Positions 1 through 11,993 of a stretch of 64,000 bases of DNA are shown here, in pieces. Where the stretch lies: NCBI GenBank assembly GCA_021030915.1, contig JAGEMR010000114.1, forward strand, positions 31,809 through 95,808. The letters run 5' to 3'. This DNA comes from Astrothelium macrocarpum. Lineage: Eukaryota > Ascomycota > Dothideomycetes > Trypetheliales > Trypetheliaceae. A program made the translations under genes and the position numbers. Under the pieces are notes generated by a model. That model did not search any database and was not told the origin of the DNA. It saw only the letters and a program-made list of their open reading frames with translations. Numbering within the stretch: the first letter of the stretch is position 1; every line of letters begins with the position of its first letter.

Positions 1-1150
1 ATAATTTGATTAAATATTCAATAAAAATATTAAATCAAAAATTAATAATAATTTAAAATAAAAATTATTGATAATTAATAATTATAAAAATCATTTAATA
101 ATAAAATTTTTCAATTATTATTATAATAATTAAATATTTATAATTATTTATTTATTTCATTTTATATATTGATTTCAATCATTAAATATGAATATTTTCA
201 ATTTTTTAACGATTTATTATAATCAAAAATTGGACCATTGAATATAAATTATTAGAAATTTAATAATTTTTATAAAAATTGATTTTTTTTAATTATTTTG
301 GCCGGTATATCAATAGGTATTTACGTCATCAAATATCGCCAGTGACTGGCTAAAAATAGGTCTCTAATCATATAATCCATCTATTATATTAGATCAGATT
401 TTTATTAGAAAATTTCAATAATATTCGGATCATTTCTTTTTAAAAATCTCCTTTATTCAGATTTTTATAAAATATTAACGATAATTTTATAAAAAATTAA
501 AAATATATCTGAATAATATATTTAAAAAAAAAATGAATAAATTCAAAATAATAATATTTTAAATAATAATAAAAAATAATCTATTAAAAATAAAAAATCA
601 GAATTTTAAAAAGATATTATATATTCAGAAATAATGAATAAAATATTAAAATAAAAAATTCAAATTATTAAAGGAATATAATGAAATGATATTTTAAAAT
701 TCTGATAAAATATAATAAATTTATGAATTGATATAATAAAAAAAGAAAAAAAAAAATAATAAAAATAATAACTGATAATTCAAAAAAAATAAATTCAGAT
801 TAATAAATAAATTAAAATCGAAATCAAAATTGAATATATTCAAATTCGTGAATAAAATCAATAATTTTAAAAGAAATTAAAAATTCAATAAAAATAAAAG
901 ATTATTAAATAATATAAAATTATTAAATAGTTTTATAACAAAATTCAATATCAAAAAAAAAAAGAAATGAAAATATATTATAATAATCAAATTAAATAAT
1001 TTGACTGATTTAGATATAGATGAATATATGAAGGGTATAAATAAAATAAAATCAAATTCTAAATCTGATCATTCGTGACGATAATAATAATTATTATAAC
1101 ATTTCAAAAATTAATTTTAACGGTCAGAATTACGTACGCGAAATTAAATT
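1..1150. repeat. AT-rich block (isochore edge, possibly RIP-decayed)
   Basis: The first ~1.1 kb is almost entirely A and T, with long A and T runs and no open frame of useful length. Only a short less-biased island lies near 300-360. Composition changes abruptly to ordinary coding-like sequence near 1150-1200. Such sharp AT blocks in Pezizomycotina usually mark gene-poor isochores made of RIP-mutated transposons or subtelomeric and centromeric DNA. That origin is an inference, because no recognisable transposon remains. Confidence 0.75.
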
Positions 1151-1817
1151 ATCAATTAAATTAATTCTCATTTTATAATTAATTACGGTGGTTGAATTGC
1201 GCGCGTTCGAATACGTGATGTTGAGAATGAGATGAGTGTGCATTGTGTGGGACCGTGCACAAGGTGGTGCGGACCTCTAGTGGCGGAAGGAAACGTCAGG
1301 GAATTCACCGTATGGGAAATCACTAGTTGTATGTTCAGCTGTGCAGAGCCTTCCAGCCACCGCTGATGGGGCCTTTAAATCGCGCATCATTGCTTTTGAG
1401 ACTGCGCCACGATTGCTGCCTTGGATCTTGTTGCTCTGCAAGCATCTTCAGTATGACTTTTTTTCAACTCCAAACTCCTGTACCTTTTCTTCTTAATTGA
1501 TAGATAGGGTCGCTACCAGTCACGTGATATACAGCCATATACGTAGTGTGTGACCGCTTGAAGACAGTGCAAGTCAAGACGTCGACAAGAGCATGTTATT
1601 GCAGAGCTTTGATGTAGACTTCAGACCAGCGGACTGTTAATACACTCCGTGCCTGACGAGTGATGCATAACGATTGTGCTCGACAAACCAGAAGCAAGAC
1701 ACCCCTCAAGATTCACGACTACAAAAAATAAGTTCTCTTAGCCGATAGAATCTGTCATGTCGCCGTCGTCATTTCCGTTGAAAGCGATTCCTTAATCGTC
1801 CTATCCCGAAGCCAGTC
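1151..1817. other. Upstream region of HET gene 1
   Basis: Normal-composition DNA between the AT-rich block and the first HET gene. I see no gene or structured element in it. It presumably holds the promoter of the gene starting at 1818. Confidence 0.5.
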
Positions 1818-3560
1818 ATGTCAGGTTCTAAGATTACATTCCTAAATCTCCATCCCGGGCAATCGAATGATGAGATCATGTACGATACCGAGGAACGGTC
1901 TCTTGACAGTAGCATGTTATATGAGACACTATCTTACGTATGGGGAGACACATCTGAGCGCCGCTTCGTCTTCTGTAATGGTAAAGCCAGAGGTATTACT
2001 ACAAGTCTCCACTCCGCCTTGCGGCGTCTTCGCTATAAGGAGAGCATGAGATATCTATGGATCGACCAACTCTGCATTGATCAAGACAATCTAGATGACA
2101 AGTCTCACCATATCGGCCTCATGCGCGATATATATGAAAGGAGCACCATCAATTTGATATGGCTTGGCGAGCTACCAAAAGATGACAACGAGCAAGCGGG
2201 ATTTGGAGAGGAAGATGCAGAAGCGGTCTTCAAGCGGCTGAAGCGTGTAGACCCCGAGAGAGAAACCGATATTGACACGCTGGAAACAATTTCTCCTGCT
2301 GCTCATGAAGGAATCTTGCAAGCAATCTTGGCACTCATGGGTTCTCATCGCGCACAGTGGAAAGGTGTTCAATGGTGGCAGCGCATCTGGACAGTACAAG
2401 AGGCGGTTCTTCCTTCAAAGTCCCTTCTCCTGTGGGGTCCATTATCCATCTCATTCGATATTCTGAAGAGAATTGCTCGGCGTATCGTAGACGACCATGA
2501 ATATGGCAATGGCTTCTCTGAGGCCTTTGGAATGGAGGGCTTAGTGAACGAATTTTGTACGCCGATCATGAATCTGGCTATTGGGAAAGATGAGTCCATA
2601 GTCGACATTGTGTACCGTTGGCGTTATCGCAGTGCAACAGACCCACGGGATAAAGTATTCGGGCTCATAGGTCTATTGCCCGATGTACCTTTCCCCAGCG
2701 TGCCGTATAACGATTACGCACTATCCGTCCCTGATCTCTTCATGCGCGTTACGTTCGATCTCATTACCGGTAGTCGCGGCTTAGTTCCTATTGTCGGCCG
2801 TCGAGGTCAAAAGAACATCACACCAAATCTACCGAGCTGGACAAATGACATGGTCTACCAACCCGATATCTCAAAGCGCACCATCGACTATTGGCAGCAT
2901 CGACAACGATACTTCAAGCTCATGGCGGACAATGATTGGTACCAAGCCCCCGCACGTATCGGTCGTATGCTAGTGCTTCAGGGATTCAGATTAGACCGTA
3001 TAAATGTGATCGGGTCTGTTCTCTACGGTAATTGGAACAATCATCAAGATAATCCAACCGCGAATCATGATGCTCGTCAGATGGTCCGCCGTTGGAGACG
3101 CCTTTTTGAAGAACATCATTCTACTGGGACGCAAGCATCGCCATACGGAACTCGCCAAAATACAAAAGATGCTTTCTGGCGCACCATGCTCGGGGACCTG
3201 ATCGTACATATGTTTGTCAAACGCAAGGTCCGTCCAGACGATTACGAGGATTACGACCTATTCATGCGTGGTAAGGACAATAACAATGTAGCAGAGAGCG
3301 TGCAGAGTATGACCCATAATCAGGCTTTTTTCATTACTGAAAATGGGTATATTGGAATCGGCCCACCGACTCTGGAAAAAGGAGATGAGGTTTGGGTGTT
3401 CCTATGCGGCAAAGTACCGCATGTGCTACGTCGACGATACGGAGATGACAACACTTGGGATGGTTTCGTGTACGTCGGTGATACGTACGTACATGGGATC
3501 ATGCATGGTGAGGCTGTAAGGCATGCGTGTGGAGCACCAGAAACTGTTACAATTCATTAA
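1818..3560 (+). CDS. HET-domain protein (heterokaryon incompatibility type), 580 aa
   Basis: A single-exon gene for a cytosolic protein with a HET domain, the module that in filamentous ascomycetes triggers cell death when incompatible strains fuse. The three signature blocks are all visible: LSYVWGD near residues 38-44, LWIDQLCIDQ near 80-90, and IWTVQEAVLP near 190. The C-terminal third, with its GDEVWVF segment, matches the usual tail of this class. No transmembrane segment is seen. The reading frame is intact with no in-frame stop, so the gene looks functional. The start chosen is the first ATG of the frame; the HET domain begins about 30 residues later. The partner or ligand cannot be inferred. 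It is one of three HET genes in the window, and the three are not close copies of each other. Confidence 0.9.
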   Translation: MSGSKITFLNLHPGQSNDEIMYDTEERSLDSSMLYETLSYVWGDTSERRFVFCNGKARGITTSLHSALRRLRYKESMRYLWIDQLCIDQDNLDDKSHHIGLMRDIYERSTINLIWLGELPKDDNEQAGFGEEDAEAVFKRLKRVDPERETDIDTLETISPAAHEGILQAILALMGSHRAQWKGVQWWQRIWTVQEAVLPSKSLLLWGPLSISFDILKRIARRIVDDHEYGNGFSEAFGMEGLVNEFCTPIMNLAIGKDESIVDIVYRWRYRSATDPRDKVFGLIGLLPDVPFPSVPYNDYALSVPDLFMRVTFDLITGSRGLVPIVGRRGQKNITPNLPSWTNDMVYQPDISKRTIDYWQHRQRYFKLMADNDWYQAPARIGRMLVLQGFRLDRINVIGSVLYGNWNNHQDNPTANHDARQMVRRWRRLFEEHHSTGTQASPYGTRQNTKDAFWRTMLGDLIVHMFVKRKVRPDDYEDYDLFMRGKDNNNVAESVQSMTHNQAFFITENGYIGIGPPTLEKGDEVWVFLCGKVPHVLRRRYGDDNTWDGFVYVGDTYVHGIMHGEAVRHACGAPETVTIH

Positions 3561-6184
3561 TCCCATCACTCGAGTTCATGCGCCAGAAAGCCCAAGCTAG
3601 CGTGCGAGTCGTCTTCGAGGACAGCGTCAACGTCTTAATCCACCGCTCATAGACTTCAGCACCCCGGACCCATGCGATATGAAGCGCCCGTACCGTTGGC
3701 TCATCCGCCGGCTTCGACGACCCATTCACGAAGATGGCTACGATAAGAAAGCCTGGTCGAAACATGACCGAGATGTTGTGTCGGATACAATGGATTGGCG
3801 AAGCCGAGGGACCCTAAGCGGCGGTCTGATCTCTCGAGTCCATCGCAGAACAGACATTACGAAATGTCAGCGCCCCAACAGCTGGCATACCCTTCAATTG
3901 TGGGGCTACACGTCCCGAATACCACTTTTGTTCCCTGCCACGTTTCACGGTTCACATCCCTTCGAAGACATTGGCTATCCGGTAGACCCCTTGAAGACCG
4001 AGCGTTCGTCGAAACCGGAACGAGTGATACCGTAATCTTCGATCTGTTCGCGGTCCATTCTGCGGGTTCCCAGGGTAGGTTTGTGGTATTGCGATAGCAC
4101 CGCATAGATCATGTATGCTTTTTCAATTCGTACTGACCGAACGTGAATATAACGGTGATCTGTTTCACTCGGCTTAGTGCCAGGGCTGCAGAGACCTGGT
4201 GGCCTTGCGCCGATACAACCGAACAAGTCTTGGAGTTTATGCTGATATCTTGGTAATGTTAATGCTGGAATTTTGACAAATCGCTCTTTTCAAACTCGGA
4301 AGTTTATGATTACGCTTCGTATGAAGGTGACTGAGGCTGGTTTTTGACGAATGTATTGATCGACTCTTGCTTATATACACAACTAATTCCCCAGATACTG
4401 TCTAATTTTGTGTGTATATGATCTTTACGTATTCGGATTCTGGCCGATCAGAACATGCTGGACATCTCTGAACCGTAGATAACGCTGCTGCACTATAGAG
4501 GTTTGGATTATTAGCAGTGCTCTTGTCCTTGCATCAGTATGGTAGGTCCCTACAACTCAACTGAGATGGCATGCTTGTCCGATGTTGTGGGCAAATGATC
4601 TGCTTTGTTAAACGCCGGGTCGCAATTGTACTCGGCTCTTAACCACCAACGTTCGCTGTTGCATCACTTTCAGCATGGTAGAAATTGGGAAGACATTTTT
4701 CATCTCTCCATATTCCGACAATCTGCTGATTCAAGAATGGGAGAGATCGGAGGATCATATTGCTTAGACTCCTCGCCGGAAAGTTCCTGCCGCTCTGAAG
4801 TGAATAAATTCCGAAAATTGGCAGAATCTCCCTCACTTTGAGTACTTCTTGGATTTCCACTTATATTCTGAAATTGTTCCAGTGTAAGCCGACCCTCATC
4901 GATAATGAACGACTCGCGCTGGTGATGGGCATACAAGGATCAAAGCAACGAGATGCGGAAGTGATTATGACCGAAATTATGGAACCGCTCGGCGCCAAGG
5001 AAAAACTCGACTCAATCCCCATGTATTGCCTCCCGCACTACATCCCAGTCACGATATATGGAAACAGCCGTATCTTGACCCCTTTCAACCACAACGTGAT
5101 GACCGATGGTGTTGTCCGCAGTGCTGGTTAAAGATGTTCGGAAGGACAATTGTCTGGTCGCTCACGTCCGGCGCGGGGTTCTGAGAGCTAGCATGTTCAC
5201 AATAGATACGATAATGCCCACGGCTTTGAGCGCGGGCAGAGGCAGAGCTTCAAGAATGTTGAGACATGACCGAGTCGTAGAGCTTTACACACGCTGGTCT
5301 AATTCCTTAATCGAAGGCAAGGGAATATTTCCTGCTAAGCTCAATTGAAGGAGAATATCCACCTAGATTGCGAGTCGAGCCTCTTTCTAGAATTTGATCA
5401 AAGTCGCTGGCACCGATCCTCGGCATTATGGTTTCATGTAGGCGAGTTGGGTGAGTTGAGGAGCTGCATAACTGACGATTAGCCGAAGTATAGGCAAAAG
5501 CAGAACTTCAAGACAAGACCAACTTCATGCTTGTCGGCCCTAATCCGGTCGTCTCACGGTCCATCTAGTAACACTCTGGGAAGCACGGCCAAGAAAAGTT
5601 AGGGATGGCATGAAGTTTACGAGCATCTTGGTCTGCGAAGAACTGGTGTACCACAGCCGTCGGCTCGCTGCGCCTCGGCCGTCCGAGTCCGACGTCTCTT
5701 CTGTCTTTTGTCCTTGCTTCAAAACAATGAAAAAATACTCTACTGTCTTCCATTCATTCTATTTTCCTTCCACTCTACCTGACATAACGTGAACGATGAA
5801 ATATTCAATTACGCGTTACTATACAGAAGCCGGGCGGCTCTCAGCCTGGGATTGCTCGCACACGAGTCATGGCAAGGCACTTTCTGCTGCTTCGAACCTT
5901 CGTTCCAGGCAACCAAACGTGTAGAAACACACAGCCTAATCAAGCCTGAGCTGACGCCCATGCAAAGCGCATGTCAGTCGAATGGTTTTAAAGGCTGCAG
6001 GTTCGGCATATAAACTTTGTGTGACTTTCTATCCCAGGTATCCTCTCCGATCTTTGATACAATCACATAGGCGCTGTGTCTGGTCCTCTTACGCAAGGTA
6101 TCCTCTGAGTCCTTTCTGCGTTACTTCATACCCATGGCATCAACCACGATATCAAACATATAGCGGGACTCGTTTCCTAGCTCG
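3561..6184. other. Gene-poor interval between HET genes 1 and 2
   Basis: Contains only short overlapping frames on both strands, none with a domain I recognise. The minus strand at about 3550-4230 carries several adjacent short frames that could be a decayed gene, but I cannot identify a parent family. Two copies of a short motif beginning AGGTATCCTCT lie near 6038 and 6098, just upstream of HET gene 2. Confidence 0.4.
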
Positions 6185-8695
6185 GTGATAATGGAAATGT
6201 CCGAACAAATCGACTTATCAGAACAGCGATCCCATGGCTCTGCACGCGAGCTTTACGAAGCACTGCCTTTAGGGTCATCACCTACACACTTCCGACTTCT
6301 TGAGCTAAATCGCGGCAGAAAAGATGCAAATGAACCTCTGAGCGGCACGTTGCGTACTGCAGATCTCACTCAGAACCCCAACTTCGCTGCTCTATCATAT
6401 GTATGGGGTCCTTGGTCGATCCGTAGAAACATCATAGTTTGCAATGGTTGCGTGATAGAGCTCACTTCCAATTGCTATGATGCGCTAGTCTCTTTGAGAA
6501 AACTGTTCGGTCACATAACTATCTGGATTGATTGTATTTGTATCGATCAAGCGAATGAAGCCGAAAAGGCAATCCAGATTCCGTTGATGCAAGACATATA
6601 TGCGCTTGCTCAGCCTACTTATATATGGCTTGGGAGCGGGAACCGTGCCACAAACAGAGCTATGGACTGTATCAAGCTGGCGTCGCATCTTCGCGTTCCC
6701 CCGATGGGAATACCCTGGAATTGCGAGGGCAAAGCAAAAACACCGTGTCAAGACATACGTAAGTTCATACGAGGGCTTTTCAAGATTTGGGTGCTCAACA
6801 TCTTCTGTGAGTCTTTCCTTTTCTACATTACAGGTCCTAAAATGGTAAGGTCGTAGATGTATCGTGTATAAGTATTGTGTTGCTGATGATACGTCCTGCT
6901 GACTCTTCTCCATCTAGTTATATCACTAATCATTCGATGGCGAATTGCTCGCCGGTTCCGCCAAAGCGACTTCCGGTCATTACTTCAGACCGAATGGCTA
7001 GAACGAGCTTGGACGTTCCAAGAACTCATTCTTGCTTCTAATCCTGTTATAATTTGTAGATCAAAATATCTAGGACTGCAGACATTTTGCCGAGGGCTGG
7101 AATTAGAGTGCCCAATCAAGAATTTGTTCACTGACAAGCAAGCGAGCAAGCGATATTTCACGTACTTCACTCCACGCTATCCGTGGCACTCTATACATGA
7201 TTCCGTGACTGGGCCCTGGAGAGATTTGATGGCGATCTGGTTTGCTATAGCCAGGCCCGTCGTGCTCTTCAACGTGACTCAGAGAAAATTAGATGGAGAC
7301 CAGATCTGGTCAGCGGTCCGATATTTTGACAAGTACATGAGGTCTCCAATACGCATCTTGAGAGGTTCCTTCGATATCCTTGTTGCTGCTTCGGCTTTCA
7401 TCCTATTCCTTCTTGGCTCAGTATCAATAGTCGTTGTCATAGCTGATCACCCTGATTATCAGCCTTTCTTCCGCCGGCCAGCTGTAATCCTACCACCCTT
7501 TCTCTGCTTTTTCTTTTTGTGGCTCACGACGCCAAGAGATTTCCACTTGCGTGGAGGCCTCCTTGGGCCTGTGAGAGCAGCAGAGGGAACTCAGGCTGTT
7601 GAGATTCTGCAAGTTCTGAGGGATAGATATGCAACTGATTTGAAAGACAAGTCTTTCGCGATCCAAGCAATTCTCCGTCATTTAGGATTTCCAAGCGCGA
7701 ACATTGATTATTGCAAAACAATTGGGCAAATCTATCTCGACTTGACCGAACAACTCCTAAAAAACAACAATTACCTAATTAGCTTATTGGTATACTCTGG
7801 TTCCCCCTCCTACGAAGCGCCTACCTGGGTTCCGGACTGGAGCACCGTAGCTAGGAGTGCCTGGATCCATCGTAGCTTCATGTCCGAGCCGATCATAAAT
7901 TTTAAGCATCACGCAAAGCCGTCGATCCGAATCCACACCCAATCACTCGAGGTTAAGGGAATGTGGAGAGGAACTGTTGTTTCCTCTTCTCAAATGTTTC
8001 CTGGATCTTCCAGTCTTCATGAAGAGACTAATAAAAATAATTCATCTGTTCAATCGCGACATTTGATTTTGTTTTTGTGGGAATTGAGTATGATGGCATT
8101 TCGTTCAAATGCTGAAGAATGCAACGCTCTGTCTCGGTCTTTACGAAATGCGTTCCTGGCCGACCGGATCATGTTTGGGCAAAAAGACGCCAAGCCAGAT
8201 AGTGAATTCGATGAGGCATATGACCGTTTCTGGAGCCATCTAACGGCCGGCCTACATGAGGCGAATGAACATCAAGACCATGAGCCTTCAGTTACCACCA
8301 TTGAGAATCTTCTCCAAAATCATCCCAGTGTGGAAGCATTTCTGCAACTATTTTACAGGCGGTGGAGCAGATCAAGAGCCATATTATTGGCTGATCATCA
8401 GATAATTGGAAGTGGGCCACCAAATTCTGTCAAAGGCGATCGCATAGCAAGTATTGTCGGTGTACCCTTGCCACTCATCCTCCGGGAGTCTGACTCCCGA
8501 TCTAAGAAATTTAAGGTGATAGGACCTGCTTTAGCAGACACTCTCGTGGAGTGGGGCTGGTACCGTAAGAGAGAAGTGTCGACAATCGACAGCGTTCAAC
8601 CAGGCGGCGGAGTAACTACGCAATATTATCCATGGCCTGAGAGCGAAAATGACCTATTGGGAAGAGCATCATTTGTCAATATAACTTTAGAATAA
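6185..8695 (+). CDS. HET-domain protein with two internal membrane segments, ~799 aa
   Basis: Two exons, 6185-6806 and 6918-8695, separated by a 111-nt intron (GTGAGT ... CTAG). The join restores a continuous HET domain: LSYVWG near residues 70-75, IWIDCICIDQ near 112-121 in exon 1, then RAWTFQELIL near residue 240 in exon 2. Exon 2 also encodes two strongly hydrophobic stretches (about residues 361-383 and 395-411), so this protein is probably membrane-anchored, which is a minority architecture for HET proteins. A second Met four codons... two residues after the first (codon 3) could also serve as start. The C-terminal part resembles other HET proteins in length and in its GDRIASIVGVP segment. 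The frame is intact. Its trigger and any partner gene are unknown. Confidence 0.87.
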
Positions 8696-9652
8696 TTGGC
8701 GCAAGATTGACCATGGTATTTCTAGTAGCAGCTTATCAATACATCACTATCCTGTTGATTTGAACCACCAAAAGGAAATCCAACTGTCGGTCAAACTTAG
8801 GGGCCCATAGTCCACATTTTCAGCGTCGCTTCGCTTTGTCAACTACACCCGAGGTATCCTTATCCCTAAAATTTTGGCATGGTAACTAATTTGACCAGTT
8901 TACCTCTTGATTGCTCCATTTAGCCGGTCTCAAAAATCCAGTAAATACTGATATACTCGAAGCTCTTTCAGTCATCCACGAAGATGGAAACACAGGAGCC
9001 GAGGTTTAATAACGCCTAAAAGGAAGGCTCGCAAAGACTAGCATTGGGAGGTCGGTAGTTGGCAGCGGTGTAGTTGGAGCGTAGCTTGGACAATCACTCG
9101 GGTGGGCGCTTTGTGCTCGAGAGATAGATGATGATTGCTGGAGGCAGACTTGTGACGCCAGTGGATGGGAAGTGTTTGACAAGATCAGGCAAGTGGAAGT
9201 TCTTGCAGCTCTCTAAAATTGAAGCAAAGTGTATCCTGTCCTCTAAGCAACACCAGAAAATCCACCACGAAAACAGTCAGTGACAAGAGCCAAGAGCAAC
9301 TTACATTTTAGCACAAGGAGAACTCTAAATTTGACAGAATTGAAAAAGCGTAACACATAAAGTGAACGATATGATCTTTTATTTCGTCAACAAACGAGAA
9401 AAACTGCTGCACAGAATAACGCATCAGAAAATGCATCAAGACTAAGCTTTATGAATCCAAAAAAATCAAGCAATCTGCTTTCATTAACAATATTGTAAGA
9501 CTTGGTTAATTTTTTCCTTACAAACGAAAGCGGTTAGTACCTGTTAGTGTGTATCCTAGCACCCGCCGATGTGCTCCCCATCTCATCAGTCCCCTACATG
9601 TGGAATTCACAGGCAGCCAGCTGTGCTAGCCCTCAAAAGGAACATGATAACT
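8696..9652. other. Interval between HET gene 2 and O-methyltransferase
   Basis: Convergent 3' regions of HET gene 2 and the methyltransferase. No gene, RNA or repeat recognised. Confidence 0.45.
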
Positions 9653-11143
9653 TCATACTCCTTTCCTTGCTACGATCACCACTTCGTATCCTACCCGACC
9701 CTCATGGCGCCACTGCCGCTCGATTTCCAGGCCAGCGCTGTCGAGCAATTTCTCCCACTGCGTTTGAGTTCGTTCCTTTCCTGCGTGCGACGCCAACATA
9801 GCCAAATCTATCGACGTCGCGGTCCAATCCACACCTCGCTCTGGCAATACCATTTCGTCGATCAGAATGCGCGAGCGAGCATCCATGGCATCTCTGAGGT
9901 TTTGGAGGATGGAGACGCAGTATTCGTCTGCCCAATCGTGAAGCACAGTACGGAGGTAATAGAAGCGAGCTCCTGAAGGTGACCGTTAGCTGGGACACAT
10001 TTATCATCTCCAAGAGCTTTGAATTGCCTTGGGACAAGGCGCAGGGTTGATTGAGAGAGAAGTGGAACAAGACCCGTATCCTAACCTTTTACTGGCTGCG
10101 GCTTGAAGGCATCGTGAACCATACCCTCAACGCCAACATGCTCGAGTCCACGGATCGCCTCCTCATAGTCTTGTACGATGACCCTCCCTTGCAGATCCGG
10201 AAACTTCTTTCGAAGCTCTAGACACTGGTGACCAGATCCACCACCTACATCTACGAACACTACGTCTTCTGCATTGCTCTTGCCAAATTCCTGCACAAAC
10301 GGGTACACTGAAAGCCAAGATTTGGAGTGGCGTCTTCCTTCACTCATGAATGTGTGGAATGCCTCCATCATATATCGTGGAAGCTCTGGCAAAAAATCGA
10401 ATGCACTCTTTGAAGTCTTGAAGGCAAGCTGAAACGGGCAGTTGTTGGCAGCGCTTGGATCGGTATACCCATGAATTCGGTGGAATTCTGGCATGGCATG
10501 ATATGCAGGGTCGATGACGTCGAACCTGATGTTTCAAGCGTCGTAAGATTCAAGATACAAGGAAGACGAGTATGGGGAAGGGACATATCCAGTGCCCCAA
10601 GAGGTGTACGGCCGAATTTCACGACTTACCACCAGATGAGCTCTGCCTGTTTTCCTGGATCATCTATTGCCTTGGTGACATTATTCGCCGTGAACATGCC
10701 ATTGAAGGTCTCCTTGATGAATCCAAAGGAAGCTAAACACCGTAGATAGCGACCTGGAAGATTATTATTAGCGGCTACGCCTCCTGATACGGGTCCATTT
10801 GAGCGTACCTAACAAGCTGGCATCAGCCCCGGTCTTGTTGGCCAAGGTGTCAACGCTAAGGGCTGGGCCGCTTGCAGTCAGATGGCCGAACAAATTGAGG
10901 TCGATACCAGTCCTCACGACCGTCGCTCTAAGGGGCTTCATCATCAGGTGAGTTTCTTGATTTTCCTTAAGATTATCAGAAGGTCTGGTTGGTGAAACCT
11001 ACATAAGAGGTAATCCTTGATATCGTATCATTTGGTGCCTCGATATCATATGACAGCTCCCTGAGAGCCATGGCGAGGCGTTTACGGCCAGCATCGTCTG
11101 TTTTGGATGCGAGTTGTTTCACTAGCCCAAGCACTTGTTCCAT
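9653..11143 (-). CDS. SAM-dependent O-methyltransferase (plant/fungal OMT family), ~336 aa
   Basis: Five exons on the minus strand: 11003-11143, 10809-10935, 10630-10753, 10086-10525 and 9653-9972. All joins keep phase. The protein begins MEQVLGLVKQLASK. It has a winged-helix dimerisation region (DLNLFGHL, GRYLRCLASFGF), then the SAM-binding motif VFVDVGGGSGH in exon 4. Exon 5 carries the catalytic-His segment LRTVLHDWADE and a typical C-terminus. Enzymes of this family methylate hydroxyl groups of aromatic or polyketide metabolites in the cytosol; the substrate cannot be read from sequence. It is short for the family (usually about 400 aa) because of a compact N-terminus. The acceptor of the first intron is the least certain junction. 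The gene is divergently arranged with the GST-like gene at 11994. Confidence 0.87.
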
Positions 11144-11993
11144 TCTCAGGCCAATGATGTAACAAACGGTCTTGAAAGTCGTCCAGTGGAAAGCTCTTTA
11201 CTTGTTGAGTGGTGTTCCAAAGGAGTAGACAAATATATATCTTGAGATGTCAGTGCTGATGGATTTGAAGAAGTATCAGCCGGTTACATTCGTATAAAAA
11301 TTGATGAATACACCTAGCGTTGTTTATTCTGAGGTCAGCTTCGATAGCATAGAAGCCATAGACAAACCCTTTATCACACCGACTGGGCAATCTTTACGGG
11401 CTGCGTTAGCTTCGACATATTAACGTATTTAAGCGTTCTCCATAGCGTTCCCGTGCGGATTTAGAAACATCTACCTATCCATTCCGAAAAGCGAAAGTAT
11501 GTCAACCCAGATTTACGCCTCAAAGCCAGGTTTAGCTGTCCTAAACGGTAGTTTCAAACCGCTGAGGTACTCGCGCATACGTGCTCACAATAGAAGGCTT
11601 CGATTCGCCATGAAGGAAAACCGAGATTATATTAGTCCGCATGCGTCACATACATCTTTTCAGCTACATCCAGATATTCTCTCGATTAAAGGTCAAAGAT
11701 AGAATGATGTGCCTTAGTTTCAGCCGCAGCTCTGAGAGGGTTAGCTAAATGCATACGTACCGCGCCGCATATCGCTTACGTACTAGACATCACGAATGAT
11801 GGGTTACACTTTGTTATAACTTTAATCAAAGCCTATCGTCGAGAGCACTACAATACACGGACCAAGTCTACAGCGGAAGCTGTTACTGTTAAGGTACTCC
11901 TGGCGCTTCTACGACTTCGCCCCATCGTTTAATAATTTCAGAGACAGGGAAAAGCTATTAGCCATACATTTCCACTATTCCCTTCGAATCAAC
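11144..11993. promoter_or_regulatory. Divergent promoter region, OMT / GST-like gene
   Basis: About 850 bp separate the two start codons facing away from each other. No gene fits here. The region must contain both promoters, but I recognise no specific operator, and shared regulation is an inference only. Confidence 0.45.
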
